From: Hydrogenophaga sp.
GTDB lineage: Bacteria; Pseudomonadota; Gammaproteobacteria; Burkholderiales; Burkholderiaceae_C
Length of the DNA stretch: 50,052 nucleotides
Assembly: GCF_030373225.1 (NCBI RefSeq)
Contig: NZ_JAUCZG010000032.1
Coordinates: 1-50,052 of the forward strand
Reading direction: 5' to 3'
Shown: one piece after another, positions 43,251 to 50,052 of the stretch
Numbering within the stretch: position 1 is the first letter of the stretch
Layout of the letters: every line of letters starts with the position of its first letter
Notes under the pieces: model-generated
Seen by the model: the letters and a program-made list of their open reading frames with translations, nothing else
The model's database searches: none
Told to the model about the DNA's origin: nothing
Program-made: the position numbers and the translations under genes

Positions 43251-43861
43251 GCCGTCGCCATCCACACCGCCGTGGCCACCAGCACGGCGGCCAGCACGCG
43301 GTTGAACCAGACCAGCCGGCGACCCTGTGCGAGCCAGTGCCGCAACAGGGCGCCAGCCAGCGCGTAGGTGAAGTTGCTGGTGAAGGCGAAGAACACCATC
43401 ACCACGCAGATGATGGCCAGCCGCTCCCCGGGATTGGTGGCGGGCTCGCCGTTGGCGTTGACCACCCAGCCCGCGGTGAGCGTGAGTGCCAGCATCCAGG
43501 CCTTGATGTTCAGGAACTGCAAGCCCACGCCCTGCAGGAAGCTCACGTCGAGGCGCGATGCCGCCACCTCGGACAGCGTCGAGGCGCCCGCCAGCTGCCA
43601 GGCCAGCCAGACCATGTAGCCCACGCCCAGCAACTTCACGCCCCAGCTCAGGGCGGGCACACCCAGCACCAGGGCACCCAGCCCGAGGCCGCTGACCAGC
43701 ATGAGCAGCGTCCAGCCCGCAGGCACGGCGAGGCAGAAGCGCAGCGCGCGTCGCAGGCCCAGGTTGGCCGCGAGCGCCGTCGACAACGTGGTGTTGGGTC
43801 CGGGCGAAAAACTCATGGCCGTGCAGAACAGCAGCAGCGCGGTCAATTCGGCGGTGGTCAT
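43247..43861 (-). CDS. LysE/RhtB family amino-acid exporter
   Basis: A 204-aa membrane protein with about six helices. The family motif SPGPNTTLSTALAANLGLRRA is at about residues 19-38 (SPGPN at the first helix end). GVKLLGVGYMVWLAWQL and FLQGVGLQFLNIKAWMLAL also fit. LysE/RhtB proteins export amino acids such as lysine, homoserine and threonine. It is the first gene of the minus-strand operon and faces the MocR regulator across the operator region, so it is the gene most directly controlled. Confidence 0.92.
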   Translation of the reverse strand: MTTAELTALLLFCTAMSFSPGPNTTLSTALAANLGLRRALRFCLAVPAGWTLLMLVSGLGLGALVLGVPALSWGVKLLGVGYMVWLAWQLAGASTLSEVAASRLDVSFLQGVGLQFLNIKAWMLALTLTAGWVVNANGEPATNPGERLAIICVVMVFFAFTSNFTYALAGALLRHWLAQGRRLVWFNRVLAAVLVATAVWMATA

Positions 43862-43915
43862 GGGCAGCAGGGCGTGGAGCTTGTCAATGCAGGAGCATCA
43901 ATGTAATCTTTTGCG

Positions 43916-43964
43916 CCAATACACAACCAATACAGATCGCCAACGCAGTTGTGAATCTGTATTG
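43916..43964. promoter_or_regulatory. Predicted MocR operator: two direct and one inverted repeat
   Basis: CCAATACA occurs at 43916-43923 and 43927-43934, exactly 11 bp apart (one helical turn). The inverted form TGTATTGC lies at 43957-43964. CAATACAGAT (43928-43937) and ATCTGTATTG (43955-43964) are perfect inverted repeats. MocR/GabR-type regulators are known to bind direct plus inverted repeats in divergent spacers. The site lies between the lysE-type gene and the regulator start. Confidence 0.65.
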
Positions 43965-44007
43965 CTTGCCTCAACAGTACACACCCACCCGCCAGGACGC
44001 ATCCGAC

Positions 44008-45432
44008 ATGCTGCTGAAGACCTCCGCACAGTCGCTCACCGAGCAACTCGCCGTGCGTTTTTCCGACCGCATCCGCAGCCGCCTGTTGCCGCCCGGCGCA
44101 CGCCTGCCGTCGGTGCGCCAGTGCGCTGCGCAGCACGGCGTGAGCACAGCCACCGTGGTCGCGGCCTACGACCAGTTGCTCGCCCAGGGACTGGTGCACG
44201 CGCGCAAGAACCGCGGTTTCTTTGTGCGCGAAATGCCCGGCGCGCGCGCCGATGGCGCAGTGCCCGAGGTCAAGACGGCAGTGCGCATGGGCGTGTCGCC
44301 GGTCAACGCCACGGCCTTGATCCGGGGCATGTTCCACAAGGTCAGCAACAAGCCGCACCCGGGCATGGGCGTGTTTCCTGCCGACTGGCTGGAGTCCACC
44401 TTCATGCCGGCCGCGGTGCGCAAGGTCACCAGCACGCGGGCGCTGCAGGATTTCTCCCTTCAGTACGGGGAGCCGCTGGGCGACAGCGGCCTGCGCCGTG
44501 TGCTGGCGCAGAAGCTCGGCACGCTGAGCATCCATACCGAGGCCGACCACATCATCACCACGGTGGGTGCCACCCACGCGCTGGACATCGTGAGCCGCAC
44601 CCTGCTGCGTGCCGGCGACCCGGTGATGGTGGAGGAGCCAGGCTGGGCGGTGGAGTTCGCGCGCCTCGCGTCCCTGGGCATGCGCATCCTGCCGGTGCCC
44701 CGGCGCGCGGACGGGCCCGATCTGGAGGTGATGGCGAAGTACTGCGATCTGCACAGCCCCAAGCTCTACGTGAGCGTGAGCGTGTTTCACAACCCCACCG
44801 GCTATTGCCTCTCGCCGGGCAGCGCACACCGCCTGCTGCAAATGGCCAGCCAGCACGATTTCCACATCGTCGAGGACGACACCTACAGCCACATCGCGCC
44901 CGAGCACGCCACCCGCCTGAGCGCTCTGGATGGTCTGCAACGCACCATCTATGTGAGCGGCTTTGCCAAGATCCTGGCGCCCAACTGGCGCATCGGCTAC
45001 CTGGCCGCCCCACCCGCGCTGGTGGAGTCGCTGCTCGACACCAAGCTGCTGAGCACGCTCACCACGCCAGCGCTGCTGGAAAAGGCGCTGGCGCTGTGCA
45101 TCGAGCAGGGCCAGCTGCGGCGTCACGCAGAACGCATCCGGAGCCGGCTCGATGCGGCGCGTGCACGCAGCGTGAAACTGGCACTGGCGGCGGGGTGCAG
45201 CTTTGCGGCCGAGCCGGTGGGCTTGTTTGGCTGGGTCGATACCGGCGTGGACACCGATGAGCTCGCGCAGCGCATGCTGGACGAGGGGTACCTGATTGCC
45301 CCGGGCGCCCTGTTTCACGCGGCACGCACGCCCAGCACACTCATGCGCATCAACTTCGCCACCACGCAGGACGCAGCCTTCTGGCGCGTGTTCACCCGGC
45401 TGACCCGAAGCCACCGGTCTGCGGCTCAGTAG
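44008..45432 (+). CDS. MocR-type transcriptional regulator (GntR wHTH fused to aminotransferase fold)
   Basis: A 474-aa regulator. The N-terminal GntR winged helix (about 5-70) has SLTEQLAVRFSDRIRSRLL, PPGARLPSVRQ and GVSTATVVAAYDQLLAQGLV. The rest is a fold-type-I aminotransferase domain with EEPGWAVEFARL, NPTGYCLSPG, VEDDTYSHI and K321 in YVSGFAKILAPNWRIGYL, which should hold PLP as the effector sensor. ATG 44008 was preferred over GTG 43951, because the latter would place an operator half-site inside the coding region. It is divergent from, and probably controls, the six-gene operon. Confidence 0.9.
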   Translation: MLLKTSAQSLTEQLAVRFSDRIRSRLLPPGARLPSVRQCAAQHGVSTATVVAAYDQLLAQGLVHARKNRGFFVREMPGARADGAVPEVKTAVRMGVSPVNATALIRGMFHKVSNKPHPGMGVFPADWLESTFMPAAVRKVTSTRALQDFSLQYGEPLGDSGLRRVLAQKLGTLSIHTEADHIITTVGATHALDIVSRTLLRAGDPVMVEEPGWAVEFARLASLGMRILPVPRRADGPDLEVMAKYCDLHSPKLYVSVSVFHNPTGYCLSPGSAHRLLQMASQHDFHIVEDDTYSHIAPEHATRLSALDGLQRTIYVSGFAKILAPNWRIGYLAAPPALVESLLDTKLLSTLTTPALLEKALALCIEQGQLRRHAERIRSRLDAARARSVKLALAAGCSFAAEPVGLFGWVDTGVDTDELAQRMLDEGYLIAPGALFHAARTPSTLMRINFATTQDAAFWRVFTRLTRSHRSAAQ

Positions 45433-47630
45433 GCGGTGGGCGGTGGATCGGTGCTGCCGAAGAGGTCGCTGCCCTCGGCGTTGAGGATGCGGGCGAGGAT
45501 GCGGTCGATCTTTCTGGCCTCGGCCCGCATGAGCGGCAAGGCGCGTGCGAACAGGCTCCAGTCACCGGCGCGGGCTGCGAGTTCCAGGCCCTTGGCCAGT
45601 CGGGCTCCACGCTCGGCCGTCATGCTGCCCAGCGAGCCCTTGAGGCCATGCGCATGTGCCACGGCGGCGGCGGCGTCGCGGGCCGCCAGCGCGCGCTCCA
45701 TGTCCTCCAGCCGCGATGCCAGGTCGCTGCGCATGGCCGTGGCCAGTTGCCGCAGGGTTTCTTCGTCACCGTCGAGGCGGCGGCGCAGCTTCTCCACATC
45801 CAGCGCCTGCGGAGGGGTCAGCGGCTGCCCGGGGGGCATGGCGAGCGGGCTGCCGGCCGGCAGGTCCGGCGCCTGTTCACCGGCCAGCAGCGCCAGCACA
45901 CGGTCCATCTCGCGCATCAAGGCCTGAGGGCTCACGGGTTTGGGGGTGTAGCCGTCCATGCCCGCAGACAGGCAACTGTCTCGGTCTCCCGGCATGGCAT
46001 TGGCCGTGACCGCCACGATCGGCGTGCGCTGCAAGCGCCGTCTGGATTCCGCCTCGCGGATCAACTGGGTGGCTTGCAGCCCGCTCATGCCGGGCATCTG
46101 CACATCCATCAACACCAGGTCGATGCCCCCCTGTTCCCATTGCGCCACGGCCTGTGCGCCACCGCGTGCCACACGAACGATGCATCCCAGGCGCAGCAGC
46201 AACTGGCGCAGCATCATTTCGTTCACCGGATGGTCTTCAGCGAGCAGCACCACCATGCCCGCGTAGCGCGGGCCGGCGTCGGCGATCTCGATCAGTTCCA
46301 TGGGCGCGCTCAGGGGGCCACCGTTTTCCACCGGGGCCTCCTGCAAGGGCAGCGTGAGGGTGAACGTGCTCCCCTGGCCGAGTTCGCTCTGCAGGTCGAT
46401 CCTGCCGCCCATCAGGCTGGCCAGACGTGAACAGATGGCCAGTCCCAGCCCGCTGCCGCCGTACCTGCGGGCGGTGGACGCATCGGCCTGCGTGAACGCT
46501 TCGAAGATCGTGGCCTGCTGCTTGCGTCCGATGCCGACACCGCTGTCCTGCACCTTCAACTGGAGCTGCCGCAGTGACTGGCCCTCCGGCCTGGGGCTGG
46601 ACACCGTCACGTCGATGCGGCCATTGCGCGGCGTGAACTTGATCGCGTTGGACAACAGGTTGACGACCAGCTGGCCCAGTCGCCCTGCGTCACCCATGAC
46701 CCATTGCGGCAGGTCGGGGTGCAACACCAGCTGGAACGCCAGGGGCTTCGCCCGTGCCTGCTCGGCATGGGGACCAGTGGCCTCCCGCAGCGCCCGGTGC
46801 AGGTCGAAGCGCGTGTGTTCGATGTCCAGCTTGCCGGCTTCAATGCGCGACAGATCGAGGATGTCATTGAGCAGACCCAGCAGCGAATGCGCTGAGCTGT
46901 CCATGAGCGCAAGCCAGCTGGCCTGCTCGGCGTTCAGCGGGGAGTCCATCAGCATGCGGGTGAGGCCCATCAGCGCGTTGAGCGGCGTGCGGACCTCGTG
47001 GCTGATGTTGGCCAGAAACTCGCTTTTGGCCCGGCTGGCCTGTTCGGCCAGTTCGCGCGCCCGCGCGCCGTCCTGTTCGATGCGCTTGCGCTCTTCGATG
47101 TCGGCCAGCGTGCCCATGAGCCGCAGGGGTTGGCCTTTGGCGTCGTGCTCGGCCACCATGCCGTGGGTCTCCACCCACATCCAGCCAGTGGCGGTGCGCA
47201 CCCGGTGCTGAACCACGGCCCGCTGATCGCCACCCTTGAGCAGGGCGTTCATAGCCGACTCAAGCAGGGGCTTGTCTTCCGGGTGGACGCGAGCCTGCAG
47301 ATCCTTCAACGACCAGGACGCGTCCCGGGCGATGTCGCCCACCAGTTCGCCCCAACGCGCAGTGAGAAAGACCTGCCGGGAAGGCAGTTGCCAGTCCCAC
47401 AGCGCCAGTCCGGCGGCCTCCACGGCCATCTGGAGCCGGTCGCGGGTCTCGTCCAGCGCTTCTTCGGCCAGCAGGCGGCTGTTGGATTCGCGATGCACCG
47501 AACTGCGCAGCCGGTCGAGCTGGCGGTTCTGGTGCTCCACCTCGCCCAGCAGTTGCTGGACGCGTGACTTCTCCTGCGCCAGTTCATTGAGCGTGCGCTG
47601 CAGATCCAGTGCCAGGCGGTCAGGTGTCAT
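45426..47630 (-). CDS. Soluble tripartite hybrid histidine kinase (PAS-HK-REC-Hpt)
   Basis: A 734-aa kinase without membrane helices. A coiled coil (about 5-75) is followed by a PAS domain (about 70-180, with LRLMGTLADIEERKRIEQ), HisKA with H211 (FLANISHEVRTPLNALMG), HATPase (NLLSNAIKFTP, GSGLGLAICSRLA), a receiver with D509 (LVLMDVQMPGMSG) and a C-terminal Hpt domain with H661 (HAHGLKGSLGSM). This is the BarA-like layout with an internal phosphorelay. The input is presumably cytoplasmic. Its final response regulator is not in the window. Its 3' end overlaps the 3' end of the MocR gene by 7 nt, tail to tail. Confidence 0.93.
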   Translation of the reverse strand: MTPDRLALDLQRTLNELAQEKSRVQQLLGEVEHQNRQLDRLRSSVHRESNSRLLAEEALDETRDRLQMAVEAAGLALWDWQLPSRQVFLTARWGELVGDIARDASWSLKDLQARVHPEDKPLLESAMNALLKGGDQRAVVQHRVRTATGWMWVETHGMVAEHDAKGQPLRLMGTLADIEERKRIEQDGARARELAEQASRAKSEFLANISHEVRTPLNALMGLTRMLMDSPLNAEQASWLALMDSSAHSLLGLLNDILDLSRIEAGKLDIEHTRFDLHRALREATGPHAEQARAKPLAFQLVLHPDLPQWVMGDAGRLGQLVVNLLSNAIKFTPRNGRIDVTVSSPRPEGQSLRQLQLKVQDSGVGIGRKQQATIFEAFTQADASTARRYGGSGLGLAICSRLASLMGGRIDLQSELGQGSTFTLTLPLQEAPVENGGPLSAPMELIEIADAGPRYAGMVVLLAEDHPVNEMMLRQLLLRLGCIVRVARGGAQAVAQWEQGGIDLVLMDVQMPGMSGLQATQLIREAESRRRLQRTPIVAVTANAMPGDRDSCLSAGMDGYTPKPVSPQALMREMDRVLALLAGEQAPDLPAGSPLAMPPGQPLTPPQALDVEKLRRRLDGDEETLRQLATAMRSDLASRLEDMERALAARDAAAAVAHAHGLKGSLGSMTAERGARLAKGLELAARAGDWSLFARALPLMRAEARKIDRILARILNAEGSDLFGSTDPPPTAY

Positions 47631-47678
47631 GAGCCATTGTGAAGTTTGGTGCTGATTCGGCCCACCCCGAGAGGGGCG

Positions 47679-49583
47679 TCAGCTGCCGCCCAATACCTCC
47701 CAGCGCTCCATTGCCCGAAGCCATTCAGCCTCGATATCGGCATGGCGGGCGCCAAGTTGAGCCGCGCGCGCGGGATCGGTGCTGAAAAGTTGACCACCAC
47801 CCAACTCGTTGTCCACGTTCGCCTGTTCTGCTTCCAGCTCGGCAATGCGTGCCGGCAGGGCGTCGAACTCGCGCTGCTCCTTGTAGCTGAGTTTTTTCCT
47901 GCTCGCCACGGAGGCGGCTGCGGGGGGTGACGTCGTCACTGCCACGGTTTTTGCAGCGGGTGTTGCCGCAGGCGCGTCTTTCCCGCGCTGCAGGGCCTCC
48001 GAGCGCGCGGATTGTGTGAGCCAGTCCTGCACGTCACCCACGTATTCGCGCCAGCGGCCTTCGCCTTCGAACACCAGTGTGCTGGTGACCACGTTGTCCA
48101 GGAAGCGCCGGTCGTGGCTCACCAGGAACACCGTGCCCTCGTATTGCTGCAGCAGATCTTCCAGCAACTCCAGCGTGTCGATGTCGAGATCGTTCGTCGG
48201 CTCGTCCAGAACGAGCACATTGGCCGGGCGCGCAAACAGGCGCGCCAGCAACAGCCGGTTGCGCTCGCCGCCCGAGAGCGTGCGCACCGGCGCGTTGGCC
48301 CGAGCCGGCGAGAACAGAAAATCGCTCAAGTAGCTCTTCACGTGCGTGCGCTTGTTGCCGATCTCGATCCATTCGCTGCCGGGACTGATGAAGTCTTCGA
48401 GCGTGGCGTCCAGGTCCAGTTGATCACGCATCTGATCGAAGTACGCCACGCTGACCTTGCTGCCCTGCCGCACGGTGCCGCTGGTGGGCTGCAACTCGCC
48501 GAGGATGATCTTCAGGAGCGTGGTTTTGCCCGCTCCGTTCGGGCCGATCAGGCCGATCTTGTCGCCGCGCAGGATGGTGGCGGAGAAGTCACGGATCACG
48601 GTGCGCTGGCCGCCGTCCACCGTGGCGAAGGATTGCGTCACTTTCTCCAGTTCGGCCACGATCTTTCCGCTGGAGCTGCCGCTGGCCACCTCCAGCTTCA
48701 CGCTGCCCAGGGCGTCGCGCCGCTGGGCGCGTTGTTCGCGCAAGCGCTCCAGCCGCGTGATCCGGCCCTGGGCGCGCGTGCGGCGGGCTTCCACACCCTT
48801 GCGAATCCACACCTCCTCCTGCGCCAGCAGTTTGTCGGCGCGCGCGCTGATCACCGCTTCCTGTGCCATCTGCTCTTCTTTCAAGAGCTGGTACTGCGCA
48901 AAGTTGCCCGGGTAGCTCAGCAGCCGTCCCCGGTCCAGCTCCACCATGCGCGTGGCCACCCGGTCCAGAAATGCCCTGTCGTGGCTGATCGTCACGAGGC
49001 TGCCCTTGTATTCCAGCATCAGGTCCTCGAGCCATGTGATGCTGTCCAGATCCAGGTGGTTGGTGGGTTCATCCAGCAGCAGCACGTCAGGGCGGCTCAC
49101 CAGCGCCTGCGCCAGCGCCACGCGCTTCTTGTTGCCCCCTGACAGCTCTCCCACCCTGACCGCTCCGTCAAGGTGCAGACGGTGCAGTGTTTCTTCCACC
49201 CGCTGTTCCCAGTTCCAGGCATCGAGGGCTTCGATCCGGTTTTGCAGCGCGTCCAGATCCAGACCGTCTGCGCCACTCAAATAGAGATCGCGCGCTGCGC
49301 TGGCGTCGGCCAAACCAACGCTTGCCGCTTCGAACACGGAGGACTGCAGATCCAGAATGGGTTCCTGCGGCACGTAGGCGATGCGCAAGCCCGTCTGCAC
49401 TTGCAAGGTGCCGTCATCCGGCTTCTCAAGCGAAGCCAGGATCTTGAGCAGGGAAGACTTGCCCGTCCCGTTTCGACCGATCAGGCCAACCCTTTCCTGG
49501 GCCTCCAGCGCAAAGTCGGTGTGGTCAAGCAGCGCCACATGGCCAAAGGCCAGTTGAGCGTTCTGAAGAGTGATGAGTGCCAT
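47679..49583 (-). CDS. uup: ABC-F family ATPase Uup
   Basis: A 634-aa soluble protein with two ABC ATPase domains and no membrane part. Walker A motifs are GRNGTGKSS (about 36-44) and GPNGAGKTT (about 345-353); signature boxes are ELSGGNKKRV and LSGGERNRLLL; Walker B boxes are LLLDEPTNHLD and LVLDEPTNDLD. The C-terminal tail is KKLSYKEQREFDALPARIAE plus a coiled coil, the Uup DNA-binding-type domain. ABC-F proteins act on ribosomes; Uup is linked to precise transposon excision and ribosome work. It is transcribed away from the rrn-like promoters. Confidence 0.93.
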   Translation of the reverse strand: MALITLQNAQLAFGHVALLDHTDFALEAQERVGLIGRNGTGKSSLLKILASLEKPDDGTLQVQTGLRIAYVPQEPILDLQSSVFEAASVGLADASAARDLYLSGADGLDLDALQNRIEALDAWNWEQRVEETLHRLHLDGAVRVGELSGGNKKRVALAQALVSRPDVLLLDEPTNHLDLDSITWLEDLMLEYKGSLVTISHDRAFLDRVATRMVELDRGRLLSYPGNFAQYQLLKEEQMAQEAVISARADKLLAQEEVWIRKGVEARRTRAQGRITRLERLREQRAQRRDALGSVKLEVASGSSSGKIVAELEKVTQSFATVDGGQRTVIRDFSATILRGDKIGLIGPNGAGKTTLLKIILGELQPTSGTVRQGSKVSVAYFDQMRDQLDLDATLEDFISPGSEWIEIGNKRTHVKSYLSDFLFSPARANAPVRTLSGGERNRLLLARLFARPANVLVLDEPTNDLDIDTLELLEDLLQQYEGTVFLVSHDRRFLDNVVTSTLVFEGEGRWREYVGDVQDWLTQSARSEALQRGKDAPAATPAAKTVAVTTSPPAAASVASRKKLSYKEQREFDALPARIAELEAEQANVDNELGGGQLFSTDPARAAQLGARHADIEAEWLRAMERWEVLGGS

Positions 49584-49769
49584 GCAAAGCCTGAGACAAA
49601 AGAGCCCCGATTATCTGCGCCCCCCTCCTGAGCCCGGGCACGTGCACTATAGGAAGGTGAAGGGAGAGCCAGGCTGCGATGCCGTGCCCTCGGAGCGTGC
49701 ATCGTGTGATGCTGGTCCGTGAGGGGAGGCTTCACGAAAGGCGCGCCTGAAAAACTTTTCGCAGGCTGT

Positions 49770-49799
49770 TTGACCGGAGCCCAAAATCTGGCATATACT
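49770..49799 (+). promoter_or_regulatory. Sigma-70 promoter, upstream copy of a tandem pair
   Basis: TTGACC (49770-49775), 18-nt spacer, TATACT (49794-49799). It lies 135 nt upstream of a second strong promoter. Tandem promoters are typical of rRNA operons. Confidence 0.6.
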
Positions 49800-49904
49800 G
49801 CAAGGCTTCGCTGAACACGGCGAGCCAACCGCAAGGTGGCTCGCAGGGCAAGCGGAGACGCAGAAAAGGTAGTGAAAAGAAACTGAGTGAAAACCCTGGT
49901 TCTT

Positions 49905-49934
49905 TTGACAACACTCCAAAAACTGTGTCATAAT
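49905..49934 (+). promoter_or_regulatory. Sigma-70 promoter, downstream copy, probable rRNA operon promoter
   Basis: A perfect TTGACA (49905-49910), an 18-nt spacer and CATAAT (49929-49934). The following discriminator ACGAGGCTC is GC-rich, as is usual for growth-rate-controlled stable RNA promoters. No ORF follows. Confidence 0.75.
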
Positions 49935-50052
49935 ACGAGGCTCAGCTGATCGCAGCTAAGCAAGCAGACGAAGGTGGTAAATGCCGCCGGGTTTGCGGGT
50001 TCATTAAAAATATACAGCCGATAAGCGTGGGCGTTTGAAGGAGATTGCGAAA
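49935..50052 (+). other. Probable leader of an rRNA operon (16S gene beyond the window edge)
   Basis: The last 118 nt are non-coding, start at the promoter discriminator and include TTCATTAAAAATATACAGCC (50000-50019) then GATAAGCGTGGGCG. This type of sequence lies upstream of 16S genes in Comamonadaceae as I recall it. The window ends before any mature 16S sequence, so this is inference. The 186 nt between uup and the first promoter (49584-49769) show no gene. Confidence 0.6.

Noticed and set aside
43951..45432. GTG at 43951 as the start of the MocR regulator
   Set aside because: It would put the operator half-site ATCTGTATTG inside the coding sequence and add 19 residues before the GntR domain without family similarity; ATG 44008 fits better.

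Overview
The window reads as a high-GC chromosomal segment of a beta-proteobacterium of the Burkholderiales, most like Comamonadaceae (Hydrogenophaga/Acidovorax type). This rests on the tuf - tRNA-Trp - secE - nusG - rplKAJL - rpoBC order, the style of the encoded proteins, the GC-rich intergenic hairpin repeats and the REP-like 'PFALSLSKG/RPEPVEG' element. No insertion sequence, integrase, prophage or CRISPR array was seen.

Layout. (1) 1-12,640: the end of tuf, tRNA-Trp, then the transcription/translation block secE-nusG-rplK-rplA-rplJ-rplL-rpoB-rpoC, closed by a strong terminator. The spacers between these genes carry much RNA structure: an L10-leader candidate, an attenuator-like hairpin plus competing stems before rpoB, and a double nested hairpin between rpoB and rpoC. 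(2) 12,725-19,615: lemA with an M48 membrane protease, then rsmB, a DUF4390 protein, an NtrY-like membrane kinase and an NtrX-like regulator that has no AAA+ domain. (3) 19,673-26,229: tRNA-Phe, small hypotheticals, a lipoprotein, rep helicase (minus strand), a DUF2202 protein, an AEC transporter, and a GAF protein overlapping a pseudo-receiver. (4) 26,242-32,901, minus strand: priA, an AT-rich spacer with DnaA-box-like sites, hemE, a frameshifted redoxin gene and a DsbD/ScsB-type reductase. (5) 33,111-38,483: cfa overlapping a creatininase-family gene, a histidine phosphatase (minus strand) and a membrane hybrid kinase. (6) 38,505-45,432: a tight six-gene minus-strand operon (LysE exporter, EamA exporter, aminotransferase, PhzF, VOC protein, Ser/Thr dehydratase-like enzyme) facing a divergent MocR-type PLP regulator. 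(7) 45,426-50,052: a soluble tripartite hybrid kinase, the ABC-F protein uup, and two tandem strong promoters with a leader that looks like the start of an rRNA operon beyond the window edge.

The best candidate for an undescribed system is region 6. Six genes are joined by 4-bp overlaps or very short gaps. They combine two amino-acid/metabolite exporters with three amino-acid-type enzymes and a VOC protein. The divergent spacer carries two CCAATACA copies exactly 11 bp apart plus an inverted third copy, the arrangement expected for a MocR operator. The substrate cannot be read from sequence. Secondary points of interest are the oriC-like spacer between hemE and priA, the NtrX-like regulator without its ATPase, the GAF/pseudo-receiver pair, a repeat apparently absorbed into the rep coding frame, and the single-base frameshift in the redoxin gene.
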